Program-made: the position numbers and the translations under genes
Assembly: GCA_963729215.1 (NCBI GenBank)
Contig: CAVSND010000002.1
Span: 1-59,894, forward strand
Direction: 5' to 3'
Source: CAVQJU01 sp963729215
Lineage (GTDB): Bacteria > Acidobacteriota > Vicinamibacteria > Vicinamibacterales > CAVVIG01
Length of the DNA stretch: 59,894 nt
Notes under the pieces: generated by a model
Databases searched by the model: none
Seen by the model: the letters and a program-made list of their open reading frames with translations, nothing else
What the model was told of the DNA's origin: nothing
Shown: in pieces, positions 36,291-45,454 of the stretch
Layout of the letters: every line of letters begins with the position of its first letter
How positions within the stretch are numbered: the stretch's first letter is position 1

Positions 36291-38949
36291 CTACGGCACT
36301 ACCGACACGACACTCTTCACAACGACGTTGTCGACCGAGACGCCGCAAGTGTGGCCCGGGCGGACGTCGGCGCACGTCGCGATCGCGTCCTGGGTGAACT
36401 CGAAGCGCAGCTGCGCGGTGCTGCCGGCCATACCCGGCAGCCGCAAGCCGCACGTGCTTGGACGCCATGAGAATCCCCCGCCCACGCGGACATGTCCTCG
36501 AAATACGCCGCCGACGAACCGCGCGGCAGATGCTTGGGATAGTGGAACAGCGAGCCGGTCGTGAACTGGTCGGCGAAGGCTTCCGCCAGAACCGACCGCA
36601 GCAACCGGCCCGGCGTCAGGTCGGTGACGCGGAGGAAGAACCCGTCGTAGGCGAGGATGTTGAAATTTGGATCATCTTCCGAGTCGGTGCACACGTCCAT
36701 CTCGATCGTCACGTAGTTGGCGTTGGCCGGTACCACGAACGCCGGGCTGAATCAGGCGCTCCCACCGCGTGTTCGTGAACGGCCCCGGCCCGGGGCCGTC
36801 GGCGGCATTCGTATGGAAGGCCGCATTGGACGTCGCGCCGCAGAACGTGTTCCTCGTGGTCCACGGAACGATGTTGGCGCCGCCCGCCATGCGCGCCGGT
36901 CCAACCCGCCGGCAGCGCGCCTGGCGCGACGCCGTTGAAGTTCTCGCTGAGCAGTGTCGTCGGCTGCGGCGTGCCGCTGAACAGCGTGAACAGCAGCGTC
37001 GTGCCGCCGTGCTCGGCGCTGTCGATGTCCAGCGCCAGCTCGAGCGGCGTGCCGGCGACAAACGACGAACCGATCTTCAGCACGAACGCGTGATCGTTGT
37101 CTTTGGTCTCGCCGGGATCGATGTTCTTGTAATTGCTGTCACCGTCCACGACGATGATGCCGGGCGTGCTCGTGGTCAGGCTGGCCTTGATGCCGCGGAC
37201 CTTGGCCGCGTTGAGGGGGTTGGTCACATAATTTCGCAGCGGTATCGTCAGCTTCACGAACTCGTTCGGATCGATGTTGCCGTTCCCGCCACTGTCCACG
37301 AAGCTGATCGCGCCGAGGTCGAGGGAGGCCGCCTTGAATTTGTGGTGCTCCTCCGTGAGCCGCTCGAAGGTCACATCCGGCACGGTCATGCTCGCGGACG
37401 TCGGCTGCCCGTCGGCGAAACCCGCGGGCGGACGGAGCGCTTCGGCGAACACCGCGAACAGATCGCCCTGCTGGGCGACGGCCTGGTTGTAGTCGCCGAG
37501 GTTGGGCTGGCTCGTATCGTTGCCCCAGCCGGCGTGAAACGGCCTGGCGTTCAGCGGCATCGGCTGTTTCCAGCTCACGCCGCCGTCGTCGGAGAACGTG
37601 TGCGTCACCTGCGTGAGGTCGCCGCTCGACGCGACACCCTGGTCGTAATAGAAGACGTGAACACGTCCGGTCGACGAGTCCACGTTCACCCACGGGAACC
37701 ATTGGGCACGATCGTGCCCCGGCCTGCTGTTGAGCAACAGCGGCGTCGAGAACGTCAGGCCATCGTCGGTGCTGCGCTGGAACGCGATGTCGGCGCCGTC
37801 GCCGGAATCGTTATTGGCGTAGACAACGTAGACGTTGCCGCTGGAGCGGCTGTGCGAGTTGTCGACGGCGAGCGACGGAAACATGTGGACGCGATCGTTG
37901 CCCGAGGATGTGATCGATGAAGAAGAACGGCGACGGCGCCAGTTCGACTGCCGGGCTCCACGTCGCGCCGTTGTCGGTCGAGCGCGCGAACGCCACCTGG
38001 TTCGTCAGATCGTCGAAGGATCGCCACCACGCGACGTACGCCTTTCGCGATCCGTGGCCGGCGAACCGCGGAACCGAGGCCTGGCCGTCAGCCGGCGTGT
38101 TGCCGACAATCTGCCGCGGCGACCACGTCGGCGTCGCGGCACTGATGTTGTCGGAGTAGGTGACCGAGATCTCGGCCGCGGTCGGCGTGAAGTTCGTCCA
38201 GCTCATCGCCACGCGGCCGGTATCGGGATCGACGTCCATCAGCTCCTTGTCGGCGGCGTCCTGGGGTGCGCCGGTGACGTCCACGTGGCCATTCGGGTTG
38301 GTCGCCGGCGTCACGACGAACGGGCCGGTCCACGTGTGGCCGCAATCCGTCGAGCGGTGGACGCCCATCGTCTGCACTGCCTGCGTGGCCGAGAACTTGG
38401 CGAGGACGATCGAGGAGTAGATGAACGTGCAGCTCGCCCACGTACTTGACGTCCGGATCGCCGAAGACCTGGGGCAGTTTCGTCGTGCCGATCGTGTCGA
38501 CACCGGGAGACGGGAGCTGGCCGCCGTCAACGAAATGCTCGCCGCCGTCGTCCGAGTACATGAAGCCCGAAACCGAGAGAGGACTGTTGTTGAACCCGCG
38601 AAAATCGTTGAAGCCGATGACGATGTGCTGGCCGGTACGGTCGACGGCAATCGACGTTTCCGACTGCGTCGACGATGGACCGTCTTCCAGCGGCTCGTGC
38701 TCGTCGCCCTCGCACTCGGGCTCATTGACGCAGACGCCGGCGTCCTCGAACTCCTTGTCGGAAACACCGCCGTGCGCGGCCAGTTCGACCTTGGCGCGGG
38801 CACGCGCCGCCGCACGGCCCATCGCCGACATCGCCGAGTCGTGACCTTTTGATTTCGTTCCCCTCGATGCGCTGGAAACCGGGTGGCCCAGCCAGACGAC
38901 AGAAGGCCGCAAGCAGGAACCCGACGCTGATAGGCTTGAACGCGGACAT
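36291..38949 (-). CDS. Secreted sialidase-like BNR/Asp-box repeat protein, multiple frameshifts
   Basis: ATG 38949 has a perfect AGGAGG site and a signal-like start (MSAFKPISVGFLLAAFCRL). Across at least five indels the protein reads TQSETSIAVDRTGQHIVIGF and SVSGFMYSDDGGEHFVDGGQ, then HRSTDCGHTWTGPFVVTPAT, FARSTDNGATWSPAVEL, QRSTDDGLTFSTPLLLNS and HTFSDDGGVSWKQPMPLNAR. These are Asp-box (S-x-D-x-G-x-x-W) motifs of beta-propeller sialidase-like proteins. A later domain has FVDSGGNGNIDPNEFVKLTI and LSENFNGVAPGALPAGWT. The C-terminus is RFEFTQDAIATCADVRPGHT and VSVDNVVVKSVVSVV. Corrected length is about 880 residues. It is extracellular; sialidase activity itself is not shown. Confidence 0.7.
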
Positions 38950-39129
38950 GTGATCCTCCTGACTGGAGCGAAGATCGGCGCGCGGCGACGGTGAGGCCGA
39001 GCACGGTACACGCGCGATCCCGTAGAGGTCAAGCTGAAACGAAGTGTCTTATGAAGGTCTTGTGAAGGTGGGCAGGTCGAAGCGAGCGTGGAATGTGACT
39101 GAGCCGTAGGGGCAAGGTACACTCGGGGG

Positions 39130-40212
39130 ATGGCGGACGCGATTGAACTCGGACTCGACACCTTCGGCGATGTCACCCTCGACCCCACCGGCCAACCCTT
39201 CTCGCATGCGGAGACACTGCGACAGGTCGTCACCCAGGCCGTCCTCGCCGATCAGGTCGGGCTGAAATTCTTCGGCGTGGGAGAACACCACCGTAAGGAT
39301 TTCGCGGTGTCAGCGCCGGAAGTGTTGCTGGCCGCCATCGCGGCAAAAACGTCGCAGATTCACCTGGGCTCGGCCGTGACGGTGCTCAACTCGGACGATC
39401 CGATCAGGGTCTATCAGCGTTTTTCAACGTTGAACGCGCTGTCCAACGGGCGTGCAGAGGTCATCGTCGGGCGCGGATCGTTCACCGAATCGTTTCCCTT
39501 GTTCGGCTTCGACATGGCGGATTACGAGACGCTGTTCGAGGAGAAGCTGGACCTGTTCGTGGCGGTGCTCTCCGGAAAGCCGGTGACGTGGTCAGGTACG
39601 ACGCGGCCTCCTCTCCGCGATCAGGTCGTCTATCCGCCAATCGAATCGGGTGGGAAACTGAAAACCTGGGTGGGCGTCGGCGGCACGCCCGATTCGGTCG
39701 TTCGCGCCGCTCGCCACAATCTGCCGCTCATGCTCGCGATCATCGGCGGCGATCCGAAGCGGTTCGCGCCGTACGTCGACCTCTTTCATCGCGCGCTCGC
39801 GCACTTCAATCATGAAGTGCTGCCGATCGGCGCCCACTCCCCCGGGCATGTCGCCGCCACTGACGAGCAGGCACGCGAAGAACTCTGGCCGCACCACGCG
39901 GCGTTGATGACGCGCATCGGGGCCGAGCGCGGTTGGGCGCCGATTACGCGCGCCCAGTTCGACCACGGGGCAGGTCCCGACGGCGCCATCTGTGTCGGCT
40001 CGCCCGAGACCGTGGCGAAAAAGATCGCGGCGACCGTTCAGGCGCTTGGCCTCACCCGATTCGACATGAAGTTCAGCAACGGCACGCTTCCCCACGACAA
40101 GATGATGGCCAGCATCGAGCTCTACGGGACCAGGGTCCAGCCGCGGGTGCGCGAGTTGCTCGACACGGCGGGTTACAAGCCCGGGGCGTTCACCTTGCTG
40201 ACCCAGAGCTGA
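39130..40212 (+). CDS. LLM class flavin-dependent oxidoreductase
   Basis: 360 residues. A luciferase-like TIM barrel: ELGLDTFGDVTLDPTG, LADQVGLKFFGVGEHHRKDF (E-H-H motif), SQIHLGSAVTVLNSDDPIRV, NGRAEVIVGRGSFTESFPLF, WVGVGGTPDSVVRAARHNLP and GSPETVAKKIAAT. The family uses reduced FMN or F420 to oxygenate or reduce diverse substrates. The E-H-H and GRGS motifs favour the bacterial luciferase-like monooxygenase group; the substrate cannot be named. It is convergent with the Ig-like lipoprotein gene, with a 23-bp overlap at the 3' ends. Confidence 0.88.
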   Translation: MADAIELGLDTFGDVTLDPTGQPFSHAETLRQVVTQAVLADQVGLKFFGVGEHHRKDFAVSAPEVLLAAIAAKTSQIHLGSAVTVLNSDDPIRVYQRFSTLNALSNGRAEVIVGRGSFTESFPLFGFDMADYETLFEEKLDLFVAVLSGKPVTWSGTTRPPLRDQVVYPPIESGGKLKTWVGVGGTPDSVVRAARHNLPLMLAIIGGDPKRFAPYVDLFHRALAHFNHEVLPIGAHSPGHVAATDEQAREELWPHHAALMTRIGAERGWAPITRAQFDHGAGPDGAICVGSPETVAKKIAATVQALGLTRFDMKFSNGTLPHDKMMASIELYGTRVQPRVRELLDTAGYKPGAFTLLTQS

Positions 40213-41134
40213 CCCCTGCGGCCGGTGTGCGCTGCACCGCCGGGGCCATCGGAGTGAGCGAAACGGTCACATCCTCGTCGTTTTCGAGGTCGAGCATGTT
40301 CGACCACGTCTCGTATCCGGCCTTGCTGACCTCGATGATGACGCGGCCCCTGGGGATTCCGCGAATGATGAAAGCGCCGCGGTCGTCGGAGGACGTGTTG
40401 CCGAATTCCAGGATCTGGACACGTGCGCCAGCGACCGGTCGTGCGTCGGGGCCTGCTTCGACAACCCGGCCTGTGACCGTGGCGGTCGTCGGATGACTGA
40501 CGAAAACCCTGACGGATCCTGACACCGATTGATACGTCGCCTGCAAATCAACGTCTCCGGTTCCAACCACTGTGACGCTGCCCGTTGACGACACGGTCGC
40601 CAGCTGCGTGTTGGAGGACAGCCAGGTTGAGCTTCGCGTGACATCGATCGTGGTCCCGTCCACCAGTCGAGCCATCGCTGTCAGTTGAAACGGCGCCGAT
40701 GCGCCCGCAGGAGCACCGGTAATCGTGACCGCCGCCACCGGAACGCTGCCCACGCGCAGGTGCATCGAACCACTCACGCTCTGATAAGTCGCCCGGACAT
40801 CAAGCTCGCCTGCGCCGACGACGCTGACCATGCCGGTTGGTGAAACCGTGGCCACCGCCGGATTCGACGATTCCCAGGCCGCCGTTCGTGTGACGTCCTG
40901 CGAACTGCCATCCGCCAGCTTCGCCATCGCGGTCATTTGAATGGATGCGTTCGAAACCGGCGCACTGGTGACCGCAATCGACGACACCGCAGAGCCGGGC
41001 GCGGTTGGCGCTGCGGGGCTCGCGGCATTGTGCCCGCACGCCGACACCATCGCTCCCACGGCAACCATCGTCGCTGTCGTGAATGCCATTACAAAGCCAC
41101 GACCGCTGCGATTCGATCCCGGTGCCTCAGCCAT
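40190..41134 (-). CDS. Lipoprotein with two Ig-like (BIG_2) domains and a carboxypeptidase regulatory-like domain
   Basis: ATG 41134 (MAEAPGSNRSGRGFVMAF) gives 314 residues with a lipobox at AVGAMVSACGHN. Two Ig-like repeats follow: IQMTAMAKLADGSSQDVTRT with ESSNPAVATVSPTGMVSVVG, and FQLTAMARLVDGTTIDVTRS with LSSNTQLATVSSTGSVTVVG. The last ~90 residues (VTGRVVEAGPDARPVAGARV, GAFIIRGIPRGRVIIEVSKA, GYETWSNMLDL) are a carboxypeptidase regulatory-like or TonB-plug-like fold. It is probably a surface lipoprotein. The gene truncated at the right edge (59138) has the same order of domains. Confidence 0.82.
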   Translation of the reverse strand: MAEAPGSNRSGRGFVMAFTTATMVAVGAMVSACGHNAASPAAPTAPGSAVSSIAVTSAPVSNASIQMTAMAKLADGSSQDVTRTAAWESSNPAVATVSPTGMVSVVGAGELDVRATYQSVSGSMHLRVGSVPVAAVTITGAPAGASAPFQLTAMARLVDGTTIDVTRSSTWLSSNTQLATVSSTGSVTVVGTGDVDLQATYQSVSGSVRVFVSHPTTATVTGRVVEAGPDARPVAGARVQILEFGNTSSDDRGAFIIRGIPRGRVIIEVSKAGYETWSNMLDLENDEDVTVSLTPMAPAVQRTPAAGVSSGSAR

Positions 41135-41240
41135 GTCCGTTCGCTCCTCTAACGACCGTACACAGCACATGACCTCGACGCGTGTTCCTTACGAAACAGA
41201 CGTTGCGATACGACGGTCAGGCTCTGCTGTGGGAGCAGCC

Positions 41241-41292
41241 GTAGCGTCCGCCTCCAGGCGGACGTTTGCGGCCGGCTGAAGCCGGCCGCTAC
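41241..41292. repeat. REP-like palindromic element B (double hairpin)
   Basis: Same plan as element A: GTAGCGTCCGCCTCCAGGCG, then a GCGGCCGGCTGAAGCCGGCC hairpin, then GCTAC. It sits between the Ig-like lipoprotein gene and tRNA-Asp. Confidence 0.9.
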
Positions 41293-41388
41293 GATTGAAG
41301 ATTAATTGTGTGCGGCTGGGAGGATCAGGAAGACACTTCAGACCCTGTCACCGAGTCTGAAGTGGCTTGCGCGTGTGGAACGGGAAGT

Positions 41389-41465
41389 TGGCGGGGTCGA
41401 CGGGACTCGAACCCGCGGCCTCTGCCGTGACAGGGCAGCGTTCTAACCAACTGAACTACGACCCC
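41389..41465 (-). tRNA. tRNA-Asp (GTC)
   Basis: The minus strand begins GGGGTCGTAGTTCAGTTGGT, a 7-bp acceptor stem and D arm. The anticodon loop CCTGTCACG gives GTC. The T arm is GGGTTCGAGTCCC and the acceptor returns as CGACCCC. Discriminator G and an encoded CCA follow. Confidence 0.97.
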
Positions 41466-41503
41466 AATGACTCAGTGGATACGTTCAGCCACTTTCTTTC
41501 GAG

Positions 41504-41575
41504 TGGGCGGTACAGGATTCGAACCTGTGACAGCCGGCGTGTAAAGCCGGTGCTCTACCACTGAGCTAACCGCCC
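41504..41575 (-). tRNA. tRNA-Val (TAC)
   Basis: The minus strand begins GGGCGGTTAGCTCAGTGGTA. The anticodon loop CTTTACACG gives TAC. The T arm is CAGGTTCGAATCCTG, with acceptor return ACCGCCC and discriminator A. No CCA is encoded. It lies 38 bp upstream of tRNA-Asp on the same strand, so the two are probably co-transcribed. Confidence 0.96.
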
Positions 41576-41608
41576 GGCGTTGCCGACGGAATGGGCTCCG
41601 GCTGTCCC

Positions 41609-42151
41609 CTAGAACGCTCCATTATACGTTGCCTTCCACGCCATCAACAACAAGGCGGCCAGCAGGCCCGCCACCGCACGGTACTCCCGATTGGCCACCG
41701 CACGTTCCAGGCTGAACCGGCGGGCGGTATCGACGATGCCCGTCCGCCGATAGGCCTCGTAATCGCCGCCGAACGTCCGCCGCAGGAACGCCTCCTCGCT
41801 CCGGATCGCTGCCGTCAGGGTAAGCGCCAGGTAAGCGGCCACGATCGCGCCCACAACGACGCGGCCGGACGCGATCGCGAGCCCCGCGCCGATCACCGAC
41901 GATCCGAGATACAGCGGATGCGCAACCAGCCGATATGGCCCTGATCGCGTCACCTCGCGCGACTTGTTCAGGTGACCGGCGGCCCAGAAACGAATGGCCT
42001 CCCCGGCCACAGCCACCACCAGGCCCACGGCTATCGTCGCCGGGGTCGGCCTCGCCAGCCAGAACACCAGGACACCGCACGTAAAACCCAGGGCTACGCG
42101 CGCCCGCGCGACCGTCCGCATGAATTTGTCCGCCGGCCCGGTTTCAGACAC
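41609..42151 (-). CDS. Isoprenylcysteine carboxyl methyltransferase-like membrane protein
   Basis: 180 residues if started at GTG 42151, which overlaps the waaC stop (GTGTCTGA); ATG 42121 is the alternative. It has four to five hydrophobic helices (VALGFTCGVLVFWLA, ATIAVGLVVAVAGEAIRFWA, GAIVAAYLALTLTAAI). The ICMT/PEMT core is GHLNKSREVTRSGPYRLVAH, PLYLGSSVIGAGLAI and RSEEAFLRRTFGGDYEAYRR. Bacterial members methylate lipid or unknown substrates with SAM. It is the last gene of the heptose operon, so a role in LPS modification is possible but only inferred. Confidence 0.78.
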   Translation of the reverse strand: MSETGPADKFMRTVARARVALGFTCGVLVFWLARPTPATIAVGLVVAVAGEAIRFWAAGHLNKSREVTRSGPYRLVAHPLYLGSSVIGAGLAIASGRVVVGAIVAAYLALTLTAAIRSEEAFLRRTFGGDYEAYRRTGIVDTARRFSLERAVANREYRAVAGLLAALLLMAWKATYNGAF

Positions 42152-43208
42152 GCGGCGCTCCCGCCAGGCGGCGCTCGACGGCCTTCCACACCTCATCGAC
42201 CTGAATGTCGCTCAGGCACATCGTCTCGCGCCTGCAGCGCCTCAGGTGGTGACACTCGCACACGGCGTCTCTCGACACTGTCACATCGTCCGGCGACCAC
42301 GGGCCGTTGCGGGATGGCCTCGTCGGCCCGTAGATGCCGACGATGGGCGTGCCGACGGCAGCGGCGATGTGGGCCGGCCCGGTGTCGCCTGACACAAAGA
42401 GGGCCGCGCCGCGAGAGAGCGCGACGAGATCGGCGATGGAGGTCTGCGGCGACAAAATCGCGGCCCCGCCGGAGGAGGCAACCACGTCGCGAGCCAGCGA
42501 TTCCTCACCAGGCCCCCAGAGCACCACCGACGTCAACCCGTGGGCGTCGCGCAGCGCGGAAGCGATGGCGCCGAGCCGAGACGGCGGCCAGCGCTTGGTC
42601 GGCCACGCCGCACCGGGATTCAACACGACGTAACGCCCGTCCGTGCGCGCGGCGACGTCCCTGGCAACATTGGATTCCACGCGATCGATCGGAAACTCCG
42701 GGACGCCGACGTGAATGCCGAGCGCGGCGAGAAGCCCGAGATTCGTCCACACGACATGCGTCTCATCCGGGTGGTACATCCCGGCGCCACCGGGATCGTG
42801 GACGTCCGTGTAGAACGGCCGGGCGAGCCGCTCGCGGAGGTAGCGAGAGGCGAAGCCCACCACGCGCGAAGCGCCCGAAGCGCGCGCGAAGACGGCCGAT
42901 TTCACCAGGCCCTGCAGGTCGAGCGCGACGTCGTATTGTCCGCGACGCAACTCGCGAATCGAATCCAGAATACCGGCGCCGCCGTTTTCAGTTCGGCGGG
43001 ATCCTCTATCGCTGATGACCAGCCGCCGATCGATCACCGGCACCAGGTCGAGGATCTCGCGATGCTTCTCGCTGACAAGCCAGTCGATGCGAACGGCCGG
43101 GTGCGCCCGGCGGATCGCCGCCGCGACGGGAATCGCATGCACGATGTCGCCAAGCGCGCCGAGCTTGACGATGAGGACTCGCTTGATGGGTGCGGCGGCG
43201 TCAGCCAC
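42144..43208 (-). CDS. waaC: Glycosyltransferase family 9, heptosyltransferase I type
   Basis: 354 residues from GTG 43208, overlapping the rfaE2 stop by eight bases. GT9 motifs are RVLIVKLGALGDIVHAIPVA, DWLVSEKHREILDLVP, QYDVALDLQGLVKSAVFA, YVVLNPGAAWPTKRWP (donor-binding K in TKRW) and FVSGDTGPAHIAAAVGTPIV with GIYGPTRPSRNGPW. It adds the first L-glycero-D-manno-heptose to Kdo of the LPS inner core in the cytoplasm. Annotation as WaaC, not WaaF, rests on KLGALGDIVHA and on the second GT9 gene nearby. Confidence 0.87.
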   Translation of the reverse strand: MADAAAPIKRVLIVKLGALGDIVHAIPVAAAIRRAHPAVRIDWLVSEKHREILDLVPVIDRRLVISDRGSRRTENGGAGILDSIRELRRGQYDVALDLQGLVKSAVFARASGASRVVGFASRYLRERLARPFYTDVHDPGGAGMYHPDETHVVWTNLGLLAALGIHVGVPEFPIDRVESNVARDVAARTDGRYVVLNPGAAWPTKRWPPSRLGAIASALRDAHGLTSVVLWGPGEESLARDVVASSGGAAILSPQTSIADLVALSRGAALFVSGDTGPAHIAAAVGTPIVGIYGPTRPSRNGPWSPDDVTVSRDAVCECHHLRRCRRETMCLSDIQVDEVWKAVERRLAGAPRV

Positions 43209-43671
43209 GCGTGAGCCGTGCCACGAGCGCGCGGGTGGAATGTTCTTTCGCGTCGCCGACGATGGCGGTCCGGCCGCCGTAGGCGCGAACCACGGCGCGT
43301 TCGGGCACGGTGTCGACCGTGTAGTCGGTCCCCTTGCAGTGCACGTCCGGGCGAATGAGCCGGATCACCGGTTCGACGGTCGGCCCGCTGAAGACGACCA
43401 CGTAGTCGACGTCGCGAAGGCCGGCGACCAGTTCCGCACGATCCGAGGCGGGGATCACAGGCCGGCCGGGTCCTTTCAGCGCCGACGCGGATGAGTCGTC
43501 GTTGACCGCGACGACAAGCCGATCGCCCTCGGCGGCCGCCGCCTGCAGGTAACGGACGTGGCCCACGTGCAGCAGATCGAAGCAGCCGTTGGCCAGCACG
43601 ATCGTTCGGCCATCGGCCCGCTCGCGTGCGACCGCATCAATCAGCTGTGACTGGGAAACAACTTCACCCAT
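43201..43671 (-). CDS. rfaE2: D-glycero-beta-D-manno-heptose 1-phosphate adenylyltransferase
   Basis: 156 residues. A nucleotidyltransferase of the HxGH class: TIVLANGCFDLLHVGHVRYL, GDRLVVAVNDDSSASALKGP, GRPVIPASDRAELVAGLRDV and RPDVHCKGTDYTVDTVPE. It makes ADP-heptose from heptose 1-phosphate. In E. coli this domain is fused to the kinase as HldE; here it is a separate gene located after the kinase, with about 70 bp of 7-bp repeat between them. Confidence 0.92.
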   Translation of the reverse strand: MGEVVSQSQLIDAVARERADGRTIVLANGCFDLLHVGHVRYLQAAAAEGDRLVVAVNDDSSASALKGPGRPVIPASDRAELVAGLRDVDYVVVFSGPTVEPVIRLIRPDVHCKGTDYTVDTVPERAVVRAYGGRTAIVGDAKEHSTRALVARLTRG

Positions 43672-43672
43672 T

Positions 43673-43757
43673 CTCGTGGCTCGGGGCTCGTTACTCGTGG
43701 CTCGGTTCTCGTGGCTCGTTTTCCGTTTTACGTTCTACGTTCTACGTTTCCGTTACG
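43673..43757. repeat. Composite low-complexity repeat between rfaE1 and rfaE2
   Basis: Plus-strand GGCTCGT/GGCTCGG units run from 43673 to about 43718. They are followed by TTTCCGTTTTACGTTCTACG and TTCTACGTTTCCGTTACG words. The arrangement and order equal those at 18474-18552. The rfaE1 stop (TAG, 43742-43744) lies in the ACGTAGAACG word. Confidence 0.88.
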
Positions 43758-44863
43758 TCATTTCTCCGTCCCTGCGCCGGCCCCTCCTGGGACCAGTTTT
43801 CGAGTGCAGTGTCGTGATCGCTGGTGACGGCGTCGGCGAGCTCGCGGGTGGACACGGTCGCGGTGCCGCGCTTCATCACGACGAGGCCGCCGGCGTAGTT
43901 GGCGAGGCGGGCCGCCTCGTAGAACGACGCACCGGCCGCGAGCGCCAGCGCGCACGACGCAATGACCGTGTCGCCGGCGCCCGTGACGTCGGTGACTTCA
44001 TCCGAGCCGAAGATCGGAATGTGGATCGTCGGCTGGCCGGCCTGGAACAGCGCCATGCCCCGGCTTCCGCGCGTCACGAGCACCGCCTGCATCCGTGATC
44101 GGCGGAGCATCAGCCGGCCCGCCCGCTCGAGCACATCGAGGTCGTCGTCGATGGAGACGCCGAGCAGCTGCTCGACCTCGGACTCGTTCGGCGTGCACAT
44201 CGTCAGGCCGCGATACTCGGACAGGCGGTGACGCGAATCGACGAGAACGGGAATGGCGCGGCGCCTCGGCCGCCTGACCACGACCTTCAGGATCGCGCCG
44301 GCGAGAAGCGGCGTGACGAGCCCGGATCCGTAGTCCGACAACACCGCCGCATCGCACGAGTCGGCCAGACTCGACACCTTCTTTGCGAACGCGCGGCTGA
44401 CGTCCGCGGCCAGGGGCCAACCGCTTTCCCGGTCGATGCGCACCACCTGCTGCCGCGCAGCATGGACGCCGCCGGCGAGAATGCGCGTCTTGACAGGCGT
44501 CCGATAGGCCTTCGCGCGGACGATGTGCGTGCGCTCGACGCCGCGGGGGAAGCTGGCGAGCAGCCGACGGCCTTCGGGGTCGGCGCCCACGAGGCCCGCG
44601 AGACGGGCGCGGCCTCCGAGCGCGGCAACGTTGTTGGCGGCGTTGCCGGCGCCGCCGGCGACCATCTCGGTCGCGTCGTACTTCAGAATGAGGACTGGCG
44701 CCTCCCTCGACACGCGGGACACCTCGCCGTAGATGAATTCGTCGGCGATGAGATCGCCCACGATCAGGACCCGGCGGTTGCTGAATCCGTCGATGAGCGC
44801 GAGCAGGCGTTCCTTGAGCTCGGCTTCGCCGGGCAGGGGGTGAACAGATCTGGCTATGAGCAT
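43742..44863 (-). CDS. rfaE1: D-glycero-beta-D-manno-heptose-7-phosphate kinase
   Basis: 373 residues. PfkB/ribokinase fold: VLIVGDLIADEFIYGEVSRV, MVAGGAGNAANNVAALGGRA, VVRIDRESGWPLAADV and AVLSDYGSGLVTPLLAGAIL, then MCTPNESEVEQLLG. The catalytic Asp is in DVTGAGDTVIASCALALAAG, and the GAGD anion hole is present. It phosphorylates D-glycero-D-manno-heptose 7-phosphate at C1. Its start overlaps the gmhB end. Its last residues (NDVTET) and stop are read from a dispersed ACGTAGAACG repeat. Confidence 0.92.
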   Translation of the reverse strand: MLIARSVHPLPGEAELKERLLALIDGFSNRRVLIVGDLIADEFIYGEVSRVSREAPVLILKYDATEMVAGGAGNAANNVAALGGRARLAGLVGADPEGRRLLASFPRGVERTHIVRAKAYRTPVKTRILAGGVHAARQQVVRIDRESGWPLAADVSRAFAKKVSSLADSCDAAVLSDYGSGLVTPLLAGAILKVVVRRPRRRAIPVLVDSRHRLSEYRGLTMCTPNESEVEQLLGVSIDDDLDVLERAGRLMLRRSRMQAVLVTRGSRGMALFQAGQPTIHIPIFGSDEVTDVTGAGDTVIASCALALAAGASFYEAARLANYAGGLVVMKRGTATVSTRELADAVTSDHDTALENWSQEGPAQGRRNDVTET

Positions 44864-45454
44864 CGGCCGAGTATCCAGGTGGCGGCGGCGATCAGGTTGT
44901 CCACGACGGCGTCGGCACTCAGATCATCCGGCCGCTGATGCTCCACTGACATGCCGTACCCCGTCCTCACGAGAACGCCGCTGGCGCCGACCGCGCGCGC
45001 CAGCGCCACGTCGACCCAGCGATCTCCGACCACGAACGATCGCGCAGGATCGACGTCAAGCTCGCGCACCGCTCGATCGACGAGCCCGCGGCCCGGTTTC
45101 CGGCAATCGCAGGGCCGCGCATACCCCGCCACCTTGCCGTCGGGGTGGTGCGGACAATAGTAATACGCGTCGATGCGGGCGCCACCCTTCGGCCAGCATC
45201 GCCGCCATGTGAGTGTGCACGTGATCCACGACCGTCTCGGTAAAGAATCCGCGGGCGACGCCCGACTGATTCGAGATCATCACGACGGCCAGGCCCGCGC
45301 GGTTGAACGCGCGGATGGCATCGATCGTCCACGGATAGAATTCCACGCGCTCGGTGCGATCGAGGTATCCCACCTCCTCGATGATCGTGCCGTCACGGTC
45401 GAGGAACACGGCGCGCCGGGTGGCGCGGCTGACGGGCTCGGTTGAATCGATCAC
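44854..45454 (-). CDS. gmhB: D-glycero-beta-D-manno-heptose 1,7-bisphosphate 7-phosphatase, one frameshift
   Basis: GTG 45454 overlaps the waaF stop as GTGA. The HAD nucleophile motif is AVFLDRDGTIIEEVGYLDRT, motif II is VVMISNQSGVARGFFTE. An extra G in a GGG run near 45180 breaks the frame. Corrected, it continues ARIDAYYYCPHHPDGKVAGY, RPCDCRKPGRGLVDRAV (zinc-binding Cys set) and SFVVGDRWVDVALARAVGA. It removes the 7-phosphate in the ADP-heptose pathway. The gene is essential for heptose supply, so the frameshift is probably a sequencing error. Confidence 0.88.

Noticed and set aside
36291..38949. True sialidase (neuraminidase) assignment
   Set aside because: Asp-box repeats are visible, but the catalytic Arg triad and Tyr/Glu pair could not be identified across the broken frames. 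Only sialidase-like beta-propeller is claimed.
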